A DNA stretch of 64,000 bases from GCA-1730015 sp964583825 (lineage in GTDB: Bacteria; Pseudomonadota; Gammaproteobacteria; Granulosicoccales; Granulosicoccaceae): NCBI GenBank assembly GCA_964583825.1, contig CAZOXM010000011.1, positions 5,750-69,749 on the forward strand. Reading direction: 5' to 3'. The notes beneath the pieces were generated by a model, which saw nothing but the letters and a program-made list of their open reading frames with translations, was not told where the DNA came from and searched no databases. Positions 9,603-19,132 of the stretch are shown here, in pieces (the stretch's first letter is position 1; every line of letters begins with the position of its first letter). The translations under genes and the position numbers were made by a program.

Positions 9603-9991
9603 CACCTGTTGAATTAAAAACGTTAGCGCATCAGGCGCTCGATGATATGAAAGGCGTTGACATCAAAGTACTTGATGTCAGCGACAAAACCACCGTAACG
9701 GATTGGATGATTGTGGTCGGTGGCACGTCACAGCGTCACGTGAAATCTCTGGCGAATGAAGTCATCACCAGAAGCAAGGAAAGTGGTCTGCGTCCACTTG
9801 GCACCGAAGGAGAATCGGAAGGAGACTGGATCCTGGTGGATCTGGGTGACGTAATCGTGCACGTGATGACGCGTGAGACACGCGATTTCTACTCGCTTGA
9901 AAAATTGTGGATGATGGAGCCTGGTGAGCGATCGCAGAGCGATGCATCTGATCAATCGGCACAGGATGAAGATGATGCGGCAGCCAGCTGA
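9599..9991 (+). CDS. rsfS: Ribosomal silencing factor RsfS
   Basis: RsfS binds large-subunit protein uL14 and blocks subunit joining when nutrients are low. The core (DIKVLDVSDKTTVTDWMIVVGGTSQRHVKSLA, then GDWILVDLGDVIVHVM and the YSLEKLW end) is classic. The last 20 or so residues form an acidic, Ser/Asp-rich tail, which is somewhat longer than in the shortest family members. The ATG overlaps the nadD stop. Confidence 0.95.
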   Translation: MTPVELKTLAHQALDDMKGVDIKVLDVSDKTTVTDWMIVVGGTSQRHVKSLANEVITRSKESGLRPLGTEGESEGDWILVDLGDVIVHVMTRETRDFYSLEKLWMMEPGERSQSDASDQSAQDEDDAAAS

Positions 9992-10044
9992 CCGGTGTAT
10001 GGACATACTGTCTGGCACGACGCTTTGAGCTTCCGGTACCGGAG

Positions 10045-10515
10045 TTGAAAATTCACTTACTGGCGATCGGCAACCGCATGCCGCCATGGATAGACGCGGG
10101 TTTTCAGGACTACGCCAGGCGACTGGGTCGAGACTGTGAATTGGTGCTGAAGGAAATACCGTCTCCGCGCAAGAGTAAAACACAGGATCGTACGACCATC
10201 CGGCGCGTTGAAGGTGAACTCCTGCTCGATGCGATGCCAGCTAATGCGCACGGAGTGGCGCTGGATGAGTCCGGTAAGTTATTCGATACGAAAGGGGTGG
10301 CGCAGCGTCTTAACCACTGGCTCGAAAATCATCAGCACGTCGCCCTGCTGATTGGCGGGGCGGATGGTCTGGCGCAAGCTTGTCTCGATGCCTGTCGTGA
10401 GCGCTGGTCGCTATCCCCGATGACGTTTCCCCACGCGCTGGTGCGTGTCATCGTCGCAGAGCAGTTATACCGTGCTTACAGTTTGAACCACAACCATCCT
10501 TATCATCGTGAGTGA
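10045..10515 (+). CDS. rlmH: 23S rRNA (pseudouridine1915-N3)-methyltransferase
   Basis: RlmH is a SPOUT methyltransferase that modifies helix 69 of 23S rRNA. The protein has the expected 156 residues, the start MKIHLLAIGNRMP, the SAM-site loop LLIGGADGL and the C-terminal AEQLYRAYSLNHNHPYHRE. The start is TTG at 10045. The end overlaps the next gene by 8 nt, which suggests coupling. Confidence 0.95.
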   Translation: MKIHLLAIGNRMPPWIDAGFQDYARRLGRDCELVLKEIPSPRKSKTQDRTTIRRVEGELLLDAMPANAHGVALDESGKLFDTKGVAQRLNHWLENHQHVALLIGGADGLAQACLDACRERWSLSPMTFPHALVRVIVAEQLYRAYSLNHNHPYHRE

Positions 10516-11119
10516 ATCGCCCGTTCAAGTGGTGCTGGCCTCTGCTTCCGCACGTCGTCTGGAACTGCTGGCGCAACTGGGCGTGAGCCCGGAGGTGATG
10601 CCTGCGGATATTGATGAGTCTGCCCGGGTTGATGAATCTCCGAAGGACTATGTATTGCGACTGGCGTGCGAGAAAGCGCAGGTGATTTCCTCGTCCGCCG
10701 CCGATTCGCTGGTGATTGGTGCCGACACTACCATCGACGCGCAGGGACGCTTACTGGGCAAGCCTGAAAACGGAGCCCATGCCAGTGAAATGTTATCAGC
10801 GCTCAGTGGCCGGGAGCACTTTGTGCACACGGGCGTTGCTGTCGCCAGTGCTGACGATGTCCAATCACTTGTGGTGACCACACGCGTCGAATTTATGTCG
10901 ATAACCTCGCAAGACATCGAAGCTTATGTTGATACTGGCGAGCCGTTCGGTAAGGCTGGGGGTTATGCTATTCAGGGAGTCGGGGCCATTTTAATTCGCA
11001 AAATTGAAGGCTCTTACAGCAACGTAGTCGGTCTTCCGCTGACGGAAACTGCGGGTTTGATGAAGCGTTTCGGATATTGTGTGCTGTCGCATCACAGTGC
11101 CGACAGATCTGGACACTAG
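10508..11119 (+). CDS. Maf-family nucleoside triphosphate pyrophosphatase
   Basis: Maf/YhdE-type enzymes hydrolyse dTTP, UTP or modified nucleotides to monophosphates. The phosphate-binding start LASASARRLELL, the DIDESARVDESPKDYVLRLA segment, the VIGADTTI motif with catalytic Asp, and GKAGGYAIQGVGA are all present. GTG start at 10508 inside rlmH. It precedes rng by 7 nt, the usual maf-rng pairing. Whether it prefers dTTP/UTP or m7GTP cannot be told. Confidence 0.92.
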   Translation: MSESPVQVVLASASARRLELLAQLGVSPEVMPADIDESARVDESPKDYVLRLACEKAQVISSSAADSLVIGADTTIDAQGRLLGKPENGAHASEMLSALSGREHFVHTGVAVASADDVQSLVVTTRVEFMSITSQDIEAYVDTGEPFGKAGGYAIQGVGAILIRKIEGSYSNVVGLPLTETAGLMKRFGYCVLSHHSADRSGH

Positions 11120-11126
11120 GCTCGCG

Positions 11127-12596
11127 ATGCTCGAAGAGATTCTTATCAATATCACGCCGCAGGAAACCAGGGTAGCGACGCTGGAGAATGGTGTGCTCAA
11201 TGAGATGTGTATAGAGCGTACTGCCAAGACAACGCTGGTTGGCAACATCTATAAGGGTCGTGTAGCACGTGTGCTACCCGGCATGGAGGCCGCGTTTGTT
11301 GATATCGGACTGGAGCGGGCGGCGTTCCTTCATGCATCTGATATTGCACAAAACAGTCGCATTGATCAGAACGGAGACAGACAACCCAAACACATTCGCG
11401 AACTATTGCGCGAAGATCAACACGTGCTGGTGCAGGTAATCAAAGATCCGCTGGGTTCCAAAGGTGCGAGACTGACATCAAACCTCACCGCTCCGTCGCG
11501 ATACCTGGTGCTCATGCCGGGTGACTCATCCATCGGTGTATCCGCCAAAATCGAAGATGAAGCTGAACGGGAGCGGCTGCGCGAAATCGTTCGAAAAATG
11601 CAGGAGAAGGATGATCCTGAGAATGGCTATATCATCCGAACGGCGGCCGAAGGTATAGATGAAGAGGCACTGGCCGGTGAGTTGATATTTTTAAAGAAGC
11701 TATGGCGTTCAATAAAAGACAACATCGAACAGGCGGTGCCGGGTGACCTGGTGCATGCTGATCTGCCACTGGTCAAGCGCACGCTGCGGGATCTGGTCGG
11801 GGTGTCGGTAGAGCGCATTCGGATAGATTCGCGCGAATCATTTGTGGCGGCCTGTGCATTTGCGGACAAGTATCTGCCTGAGATTCGCCCGCGAATCGAA
11901 CATTATCCCGGTGAGCGGCCTATTTTTGACCTTTATGGTGTCGAGGATGAAATCACCCGGGCGCTGGAAAGAAAAGTGCAACTGAAGTCCGGCGGACATC
12001 TGGTGTTCGATCAGACCGAGTCCATGACGACAGTCGATGTAAATACCGGCGCATTTGTGGGGCACAGGAATCTTGAAGAAACCATATTTAAAACCAACCT
12101 GGAGGCGGCACAAACGATTTGCCGGCAGTTACGACTGCGCAATCTCGGTGGCATTATCATTATCGATTTTATTGATATGACAGTCGCCGAACACAGGCGT
12201 CAGGTGATGCGTGCGATGGACAAGGCGCTGGAGCGGGATCACGCCAAAACACAGGTTTGTGAGGTGTCGTCGCTGGGGTTGGTTGAAATGACGCGAAAGC
12301 GCACTCGCGAGAGCCTGGAGCAGACACTGTGTTCGGAATGCCCCACGTGCAGCGGACGCGGTTTATTGCGAACTGCAGAAACTGTTTGTTACGAGATCTC
12401 ACGGGAAATCATTCGACAGGTGCGTCAATTCGATGTGAAATCGCTGACCGTGGTGGCGAGTCCGGAAGTGGTCGAGCTGTTTCTCGATGAGCAGTCGCTT
12501 TACTTTGCCGAGCTTGAGTCCTTTGTTGCGGTACCGATCCGGCTGCAGGCCGAATCCATGTACAACCGTGATCAATACGATGTCGTTATCGTATAG
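11127..12596 (+). CDS. rng: Ribonuclease G
   Basis: RNase G is the short RNase E paralogue that matures the 5' end of 16S rRNA. I set the start at the ATG at 11127 (MLEEILINITPQETRVA), giving 489 residues, the normal RNase G length; the open frame extends further upstream into maf. An S1 domain lies at about residues 40-125, the catalytic Asp pair in TTVDVNTGAF and IIIIDFIDM, and the zinc-link CPTCSGRG at about 405. The long RNase E C-terminal scaffold is absent. rng is followed by yhdP, as often seen. Confidence 0.95.
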   Translation: MLEEILINITPQETRVATLENGVLNEMCIERTAKTTLVGNIYKGRVARVLPGMEAAFVDIGLERAAFLHASDIAQNSRIDQNGDRQPKHIRELLREDQHVLVQVIKDPLGSKGARLTSNLTAPSRYLVLMPGDSSIGVSAKIEDEAERERLREIVRKMQEKDDPENGYIIRTAAEGIDEEALAGELIFLKKLWRSIKDNIEQAVPGDLVHADLPLVKRTLRDLVGVSVERIRIDSRESFVAACAFADKYLPEIRPRIEHYPGERPIFDLYGVEDEITRALERKVQLKSGGHLVFDQTESMTTVDVNTGAFVGHRNLEETIFKTNLEAAQTICRQLRLRNLGGIIIIDFIDMTVAEHRRQVMRAMDKALERDHAKTQVCEVSSLGLVEMTRKRTRESLEQTLCSECPTCSGRGLLRTAETVCYEISREIIRQVRQFDVKSLTVVASPEVVELFLDEQSLYFAELESFVAVPIRLQAESMYNRDQYDVVIV

Positions 12597-12703
12597 CGGG
12601 GGTTAATCCTGGCTGTGTATTCTCAATACGCCCCGAGAGGGTCTGTCTGCTGCCGGTCTGTCCTTTAGAAATCAGTTCGCCACGGAGATATCCGAACCAA
12701 ACC

Positions 12704-15700
12704 ATGCTTTTGCGCGCGCTTACAAAAACCGGTAGGTGGCTTATCTATTTGCTTGTCGGCCTGCTTTTGCTGATGGCGCTATTGATTTCCATGGCGCGCT
12801 TTGCCGTGCTTCAGGATGGCGATCACAGCGAGAGGCTGGCTTCGCTGGTGAGTCGGTACGTCGGCAGCCCGGTTGAAATTGACAAGGTAGATTTGGTCTG
12901 GGAGCGATTCGACGCGGTGGCCAGTCTGAGTGACGTCAGAGTGCTGGCTCCGGACGGTGCCGGAACGGATCTGATCCTGCCGTCGATAGAACTCGAGCTG
13001 AATCTGCGCGACATGCTGCTTGAGCGCAACCTCTCGATTCGCAAGGTGCAGCTCAAGCAGTTGTCATTGCTGGCAGAGTACAAAGGCAATGGTGAACTGG
13101 AAATACTTGGACGGGAAATTCGTCCGCGGCGCAATACCTCGTTAGAGGCCACTGCCGCAGAAGGTGCCGAACCGTCCCGGCCACGTCGCAGTGCGCTGAC
13201 CTGGTTGTTTAATGCTGAACGCATTGCGATTCTCGACAGTGGTATAACCCTCACTGATCAGACCCGGGACACCACCTATCAGATAGACAACGTCGATATC
13301 CGTGCCTTCAATGACGGCGATCTGCATCAAATAAGAATAAGCAGCTCACTGCCGGATGTAATTGGTAACACCAGTGTGGCATCGTTCGACTTTACTGGAA
13401 GCGCTGACAATATTCGCGACTGGAGCGGTCAGTTCTATATTGATACCAAGCAACTCAATCTCGGTGAAATTTCGGATCTTATTGAGGGTGTTGCGGTAGA
13501 AGGTACGGCCGACTTGCAGGCCTGGGGCCGCTGGCAGGGAACACGGATAAATGAAGTTCGATTGATAGGCTCTGCGACCGCGGTGGACCTGCAGCCGTTA
13601 AACAGTGATACCGCCGATGCTGTGAGTGCCGCGCAAATCGATGTTGATCTTGACTGGAAACGCGGTGAGCAGGGTTGGCAGTCAACCTTCAATCAACTGG
13701 CAGTGCAATTCGGCGCTACCATTGAAGAACGCATCACGCTGGACGGGCTGGACTTCAGTGAGACGCGTGATCAATATGGCCAGCGGCAGTACTGGATGGC
13801 CGGGCCGGACATTGATTTATTTGCTGCCAGGCCACTCATCAGTTTTTTGTCGGCGCACTCTGGTGCGGGCGATGCCGCGGTGGGTATACGAAGTGGAACG
13901 GTGAGTGACTGGCAACTGGTCGCTACCTTTGAAGATAAAGCGCTCTCGCTAAAATCAGCCACAGGCAGGTTGAACGACATTGCCGTGGATACGCCGATGT
14001 TCACCACGGAAACGCTCAATGCAAATATCCAGTTTCAGGAGAAGGCTGGCCGCATTGAGTTGTTACCGGAAAGCATGCTCTCCGGTACGGATGCGCTGTT
14101 TGACAACAACATGCCGCCGGTCAGTGTTGCAGGTGTGCTGCATTTTGCCGATAGCAATCAGCGCTGGTTGTTCGGGTCGGACAATCTGACACTGACTAAC
14201 GGTGATATAAAAACACGCACAAGGTTTAATCTGCGCCTGAACCGCTTTCAGCAAAAACTGATTGATGCAGTTACCTCGATTGAATACATCAACCTCGCTA
14301 ACGCCAGCCGCTATGTGCCCCACAAAGTATTAAAGCCCAGGCTAAGCAACTGGCTAAGGGACGCGATCGTCAATGGCAATGTGGTGCGAGGGCGGGTCAC
14401 GGTGAGTGGTGATTTAACAGACTATGCCCCGGCCGCCGGACGCGGTGAGTTGTTCGGTGAAATGGACTTTGTTGACAGTACGCTCAAGTTTAGACCGGAC
14501 TGGCCAGTGGCCAGACAGATGGATGGCAATCTGACTTTCAACGCCAACTCCATGCGCGGTCGCGTCTATCAGGGCGCGATGCGTGAAGCGAGATTCAGCG
14601 ATGCAAGAATGCTTATCGCGGATTTCAAGACCCCCACGTTGGAATTGCAAACCAACGCCATCGGTCCGCTGGATGATTTGCTGGACTTTGCCCAGCGCGG
14701 ACCGCTGGCCGGTAAAATTGGCAGATTCTTCGGTGATGCAAAGGGCGTCGGTGCATCGAGACTGGAACTCGACCTGACTCTGCCATTGAAGCGGGAGCTG
14801 CGGGATCGGCTTGATTTCGATGGCGTTGTGCGACTGGAGAGCGCGCAGATCGACGCAAAGCAGTTTGGCCTTGATCTCGAATCGGTCACCGGCAAAGTCC
14901 GGTTTAATCGAGGTGGCGTGCTGATCGATGATCTGCTGGTTCGCTACCTCGGCATACCGGTGAAAGTCAACGCAACGCAGAAACAAATCTCCGGCAAGTT
15001 TGTTAATTCAGTGCGTGTCGACGGGCCAATAGCTATCTCCAGCGTGCTCGGCGCGTATGGCATTCCACTCACAGATTCATTTGAAGGTGTTTCCAACTGG
15101 CAGGTTGCGCTCGATATCACCCGTACAGCGCCTGGTGCCAGGCCGACCGTCGAATTAAACGCCAGCAGTGATCAAAGCGGTACGGCGGTTGAGTTACCGG
15201 TGCCGTTTTATAAAGCGGCGGACACGATCAGAGAGGTCAGTGTCTATCGGAATTTTACCGCCGACGACAAAGACTGGTGGGTCGATCTTCCCGGTCTTGC
15301 ACAACTGCGCATCAGAATAGGGGACGATCGCAAGCTTGAGAGCATGGCAGTTGCACTGGGTCGATCCAACAATACGGTTCTGCCGTGGCGCGGTGTCGCA
15401 GTCCACGGTGATGTGGGTCGCATCGATACCCTTGGCTGGTTTCAATTTGTCGGATCCTTGCGCAGCGCTGACTCCAGTGCGGGTAAAGCGCCCTTTCCCC
15501 TGTTTGCCAAAGTGGCGGCACGGGATATGAAGATCGGTCAGCAGAGTGTGGGCAACGGTGTCTATATCGCCTTTCGCGATGGAGAGTCTCAGGTGCACCG
15601 GCTCGAAAGTCCCTGGGTGAGTGGTGAGGCCAGGGTGAAGTTCAATGCCGCACCGCTCGACCCCGTGGTGTTGCGTCTGGATCAACTGGATAAGCGTCTG

Positions 15701-16591
15701 TTGCTCGCCTTTGGTGAAAGCAAGGCATCGGATAACATGACGAATCGTCCATTTGATCCACGACAATTGCCTCCGGTCGACGTCATTGTAAAGGAATTGA
15801 AATGGGATAATTGGCGCCTGCTGCGGGTAGCGATGCGCACGAAACCGGGTGAATCGGGTGTGGATATCACGTCGCTGACCGCGCGCCAGGAGTCGATACG
15901 AATCAGCGGCAGCGGTCAGTGGCGGGTGTCATCAGCGGGGGCACACAGTACGAATCTGGATATAAATGCCAGTGTTGACAACGTCGGTGCCGGGTTCAGG
16001 GCGCTGGGGGGTGGAGAGTCGTTTGCCGAAGGCGCGGGCGAAACCGCGCTCTCGCTGTCCTGGCCGGGGCCGGCCTATGCGCCTGACCTCAAGGCAATGA
16101 CGGGCACGCTGTTTATGAATTTGCGAAATGGCCGGGTGCTGGGTGTTGAGCCGGGTGCCGGCAGAGTGCTGGGCCTGTTTGCGCTGCAGGCGCTGCCGCG
16201 ACGGCTGGCGCTTGATTTCCGGGATATTGTCAATACCGGTCTGGAGTACACCTCTATCAACGGAAACTTTACCATCGCCGAGGGCAAACTCGCCTCGCAA
16301 ACCCTGCTGGTTACCGGACCAGTGGCAGAAATCCTCATACATGGTTACTCGGACTTCAGCGAGCGTACCTACAATCAGACCATTGATGTACTGCCCCGGG
16401 TGAGTGGGGCGCTGCCCCTGATTGGCGTATTGTCAGGCGGCCCGGCCGCTGGTGTCACCGCCCTGGTTGCCGATGGCATACTCAAGGGGCTGGGCGTGAA
16501 TCTGGATGAAATCGGTCGTCGCCGCTTTACCCTGACCGGGAGCTGGGAGCAGCCGGTTTGGCAGACGGTAGAAATGCAGGCCTCCCGCTGA
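12704..16591 (+). CDS. yhdP: YhdP-family AsmA-like envelope protein
   Basis: A 1295-residue protein of the YhdP/TamB/AsmA group. An N-terminal membrane helix (about residues 14-34, LIYLLVGLLLLMALLIS) is followed by a very long periplasmic part. The C-terminal ~250 residues carry the AsmA-like end. These proteins form hydrophobic grooves bridging inner and outer membranes and help move phospholipid. The position after rng is conserved in the class. The last codons lie within the 20-bp repeat at 16590-16609, and the gene is convergent with darP, only 3 nt between stops. Confidence 0.88.
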   Translation: MLLRALTKTGRWLIYLLVGLLLLMALLISMARFAVLQDGDHSERLASLVSRYVGSPVEIDKVDLVWERFDAVASLSDVRVLAPDGAGTDLILPSIELELNLRDMLLERNLSIRKVQLKQLSLLAEYKGNGELEILGREIRPRRNTSLEATAAEGAEPSRPRRSALTWLFNAERIAILDSGITLTDQTRDTTYQIDNVDIRAFNDGDLHQIRISSSLPDVIGNTSVASFDFTGSADNIRDWSGQFYIDTKQLNLGEISDLIEGVAVEGTADLQAWGRWQGTRINEVRLIGSATAVDLQPLNSDTADAVSAAQIDVDLDWKRGEQGWQSTFNQLAVQFGATIEERITLDGLDFSETRDQYGQRQYWMAGPDIDLFAARPLISFLSAHSGAGDAAVGIRSGTVSDWQLVATFEDKALSLKSATGRLNDIAVDTPMFTTETLNANIQFQEKAGRIELLPESMLSGTDALFDNNMPPVSVAGVLHFADSNQRWLFGSDNLTLTNGDIKTRTRFNLRLNRFQQKLIDAVTSIEYINLANASRYVPHKVLKPRLSNWLRDAIVNGNVVRGRVTVSGDLTDYAPAAGRGELFGEMDFVDSTLKFRPDWPVARQMDGNLTFNANSMRGRVYQGAMREARFSDARMLIADFKTPTLELQTNAIGPLDDLLDFAQRGPLAGKIGRFFGDAKGVGASRLELDLTLPLKRELRDRLDFDGVVRLESAQIDAKQFGLDLESVTGKVRFNRGGVLIDDLLVRYLGIPVKVNATQKQISGKFVNSVRVDGPIAISSVLGAYGIPLTDSFEGVSNWQVALDITRTAPGARPTVELNASSDQSGTAVELPVPFYKAADTIREVSVYRNFTADDKDWWVDLPGLAQLRIRIGDDRKLESMAVALGRSNNTVLPWRGVAVHGDVGRIDTLGWFQFVGSLRSADSSAGKAPFPLFAKVAARDMKIGQQSVGNGVYIAFRDGESQVHRLESPWVSGEARVKFNAAPLDPVVLRLDQLDKRLLLAFGESKASDNMTNRPFDPRQLPPVDVIVKELKWDNWRLLRVAMRTKPGESGVDITSLTARQESIRISGSGQWRVSSAGAHSTNLDINASVDNVGAGFRALGGGESFAEGAGETALSLSWPGPAYAPDLKAMTGTLFMNLRNGRVLGVEPGAGRVLGLFALQALPRRLALDFRDIVNTGLEYTSINGNFTIAEGKLASQTLLVTGPVAEILIHGYSDFSERTYNQTIDVLPRVSGALPLIGVLSGGPAAGVTALVADGILKGLGVNLDEIGRRRFTLTGSWEQPVWQTVEMQASR

Positions 16592-16609
16592 CTTCTACCG
16601 CGCAGACTC
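16590..16609. repeat. Solo end of family-2 MITE-like element
   Basis: These 20 bases (beginning GACTTCTACC and ending GCAGACTC) are identical to 63926-63945, the right end of the palindromic element at 63781-63945. Here only the end is present. It starts in the yhdP stop codon and covers the darP stop codon and its last codons on the other strand. Confidence 0.7.
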
Positions 16610-17134
16610 TTGGCCGGCGGCGTTACTCAGCAGTTTTAACAGGGCACGACGGGCCTTTCCCGCTTTTTGTCCGGCGATTTTTTTTGCCTGTTCATCTTCA
16701 TCGTCGCCGGCAGCGGTGCGGGCAGTTTTCGCCAGTTGCCGCGCCTGCTGCAGGCTGACTGACGGATATTGCAGGCGCAGGGTGTCCGCGTGGGTGGTAA
16801 ACGACGCAATCAGCTGGTCACAGAACTGTTGGTGCGGGTTTGTCGCCGCCGGCGGTTCTTCGAGCATCTGTTGAAGTAGCTCGACGTCGCCTTCTTTGCG
16901 CAACAGCTTGCCAATGTATTGAATGTGACGCTTGTAGGCGCCGCGGGTGGAGGCCGGAGGACATGCCGCAATCGCCTGGCGCACATGATCGCTAATCGGC
17001 AATCGCTTTAGTTTTTGCGGCGATTGTCCGACCAGACTGGCGGCGAATTCGCGGATCCTGTCGGCATCGCGCTTTCGCTGGGATTTGCTGATCTGGCCGT
17101 CGTCCGGCGCTTCGTTTTCAGGTACTGAAGTCAT
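16595..17134 (-). CDS. darP: Ribosome assembly factor DarP (YjgA)
   Basis: DarP (DUF615) takes part in late 50S maturation. The protein has the family pattern: SKSQRKRDADRIREFAASLV near the start, KRLPISDHVRQAIAACP, and the conserved RHIQYIGKLLR helix. At 179 residues it is normal length. The C-terminus ends NAAGQESAR; the final ESAR and the TAG stop are encoded by the repeat end at 16590-16609. It is divergent from the outer-membrane protein gene at 17351. Confidence 0.93.
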   Translation of the reverse strand: MTSVPENEAPDDGQISKSQRKRDADRIREFAASLVGQSPQKLKRLPISDHVRQAIAACPPASTRGAYKRHIQYIGKLLRKEGDVELLQQMLEEPPAATNPHQQFCDQLIASFTTHADTLRLQYPSVSLQQARQLAKTARTAAGDDEDEQAKKIAGQKAGKARRALLKLLSNAAGQESAR

Positions 17135-17175
17135 GTTGTAATCCTACAAATGTTGCAAAAAATTAACAAACATTC

Positions 17176-17204
17176 TTGACCTGATCATGGATAAAAGTTA
17201 ACGT
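17176..17204 (+). promoter_or_regulatory. Candidate sigma-70 promoter
   Basis: TTGACC at 17176-17181, a 17-nt spacer, then TAACGT at 17199-17204. It would drive the outer-membrane protein gene at 17351 with a leader of about 140 nt. The -35 is good, the -10 is weak. The region is AT-rich compared with its surroundings. Confidence 0.4.
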
Positions 17205-17350
17205 GTGACTCACTATTCGTGCGGTGTTAGCTGCTACGATTTGGAAAGTTGCAAAAAAACAACTGTTGGCCTGGTCGGATCACAGTGAAGAAGAATAACA
17301 AAACATTTGGCGTAATTTACCCTGGCATCACGATGGTGCAAGAGCTAAAC

Positions 17351-18148
17351 ATGGATACATCACTCTACACAGTTGCCCGTCGCACAGCACGTATTGCTGC
17401 CGTGCTGTCTGTGTTGTGCAGCGCGAACGGGTTTGCAGAGGGGGCCCCTGACTATCGGATCGGCAGCTTCGGTGTGCAATCGCCCTTCCACGATTCTCAT
17501 GATGATGCGGTCGGTGTTGCCTCCGAACAGCGCTCCGAAATGTTGTTCAAGTTGTCGGCAGGCAACGATGCTGCGCTATCCGGAGCCGAGGACGAGGCCG
17601 GAGCCACCGGTGAAATCTCGGTTAACCGCATTGATTTCCTGAAACCCGGCGAAGCCCGGATGCAGGATGTGCACAACGGTTTCTTTTACTCGGCATCGGT
17701 AGACCTGGAAGGTAAGGAAGCCTTTGAGAGCGAGTCACAATTGATCAGCAGTCGTCAGTTGGGCATTCACTACGGCCGGCTGGGGTCGGTGAACTATAGC
17801 GGTGTGGATTTGAGCTTCCGCCAGTTCAATGCAGCCGAAGGTCAGCAGGAAAGCGAACAGGAACTGTGGTCGCTGGGTGTGACCACCGGACGTCGATTTT
17901 CCATGACCGGACTCGATCCTTCCGACCCGCTGTGGACAGTATCATTGCGTGGGCAATTCAATTTCACAGAACAAGCTGACGAGCGCATTGAGGTGGGGGA
18001 TCAGCAATGGTATCTGTCGCCGGGGTTGCACTGGCAGCGCGACAATTTTCAACTTAGTGCTGATGTGCTTATGCCGTTTATGCAGAGTGGCGACTATGAG
18101 ACAGAGACGGACTATCGCGTTCGCGCGAACATAAAGAAGCGCTTCTAG
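17351..18148 (+). CDS. Outer-membrane beta-barrel-like protein, unknown role
   Basis: I chose the ATG at 17351 because it places a clean signal peptide at the N-terminus (MDTSLYTVARR..., ending near NGFAEG); the open frame starts earlier at 17249. The mature part of about 235 residues alternates polar and hydrophobic residues in strand-like stretches, has many Gly/Ser turns, and ends in Phe, as outer-membrane barrels do. I do not recognise a named family. The TAG stop is part of a CTAG at the edge of the repeat element at 18149. Confidence 0.7.
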   Translation: MDTSLYTVARRTARIAAVLSVLCSANGFAEGAPDYRIGSFGVQSPFHDSHDDAVGVASEQRSEMLFKLSAGNDAALSGAEDEAGATGEISVNRIDFLKPGEARMQDVHNGFFYSASVDLEGKEAFESESQLISSRQLGIHYGRLGSVNYSGVDLSFRQFNAAEGQQESEQELWSLGVTTGRRFSMTGLDPSDPLWTVSLRGQFNFTEQADERIEVGDQQWYLSPGLHWQRDNFQLSADVLMPFMQSGDYETETDYRVRANIKKRF

Positions 18149-18237
18149 CAGAGCGCAGTTTATGGGTCATAAATGAGCATTTTGAGGGGGAATTTAACGC
18201 CCTCAGCACTAGCGCAATAGTTTTTTTCAACATCCTG
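18149..18237. repeat. Family-1 MITE-like element, short copy
   Basis: An 89-bp segment bounded by CTAG at 18145-18148 and CTAG at 18238-18241, with CAG/CTG as its inner ends. Bases 18152-18237 are about 85% identical to 36936-37019 (11 mismatches and a 2-nt gap by eye). It lacks the left arm present in the longer copy, so it looks like an internal deletion. The left CTAG contains the stop codon of the preceding gene. Confidence 0.75.
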
Positions 18238-18272
18238 CTAGTGAAAGCCGGGGTACTGCTGGATGGGTGAGA

Positions 18273-18992
18273 TTAATCGAGCAGTTTAACGTGGTCGATT
18301 TTTAACCGCAGTGACAACTTGCCCTTTTTGTACTGTTCTATTTGCAACGGCAGAACCAGGCCTTCTTCCCCGACCTGCGCCAGCCAGATAATCGTCTCCC
18401 GCGTGCTGTTGATGCGATCTTTTAGTACCCGTATTGCATCGAATTCACCAATGGTTGTCTGCAGTCTTTCCCTGCCGCGGTTGCTGTAGGTTACCCGCTC
18501 CTCGGTTTGTCCATCCAGCACCAGGATTTCCAGCTGCTCGAATTCCGGGTTACTTCGAGCCTGCTCGAGCAGGGCAAGAGTTACCGATAACCGATCGACC
18601 GCGCCGTCGGTGACGCTGTGGCGCGATACTTCCCCGGATCTGTCGAACTCGAACTGCTTCGCTCCACGGTCAAACCTGATATTGTAGCTTCGCTCCGGCC
18701 GACCTTTGTCCTGATACCGGTACTCAGAGGAAACAAACGGCGGTTCCAGCGAGGATAGTCGGGACCACTCGTGAATTTTCCCGTTTCGAGTCAGTTTAAA
18801 AATACCGGTTGGTTTGGTGTAAAACGAGAATAAGTATCCGTTTGCTTTGTCCTCAGCGAGGCTGAGCGTTGCAACACCCCCGGTGACATAGTCGTTCTCG
18901 ACGGTATAGTGAGCTTCAAACGGGATTGCTGCTGCCCGTAGCGCCGGTGCCATGATAATGGCGGTGGCGATGCAGAAAGCCTTTAACAGCAT
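18273..18992 (-). CDS. DUF3108 domain periplasmic protein
   Basis: The body matches the DUF3108 family: an N-terminal PFEAHYTVE strand, the YRYQDKGRPERSYNIRFD segment, and the LDGQTEERVTYSNRGRERLQTTIGEFDAIRVLKD core. The predicted fold is a lipocalin-like or LolA-like barrel in the periplasm. I favour the ATG at 18992 because it gives a compact signal peptide ending ALRAAA; a GTG at 19028 would add 12 residues. DUF3108 genes often lie next to purN-purM, as here, but no biochemical role is established. Confidence 0.82.
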   Translation of the reverse strand: MLLKAFCIATAIIMAPALRAAAIPFEAHYTVENDYVTGGVATLSLAEDKANGYLFSFYTKPTGIFKLTRNGKIHEWSRLSSLEPPFVSSEYRYQDKGRPERSYNIRFDRGAKQFEFDRSGEVSRHSVTDGAVDRLSVTLALLEQARSNPEFEQLEILVLDGQTEERVTYSNRGRERLQTTIGEFDAIRVLKDRINSTRETIIWLAQVGEEGLVLPLQIEQYKKGKLSLRLKIDHVKLLD

Positions 18993-19132
18993 TCGCTGCG
19001 ACCACCAGTTAAGCGCGAGTTGAATCACAACAGCCTGCTTTAGATATGTGGGGTATTACTCGATGGTTCATTTGTAACCGGACCGATATGAACGCCTGCT
19101 GAAACCGGTGATTCGGTGGCGGTGAGCGGAAC

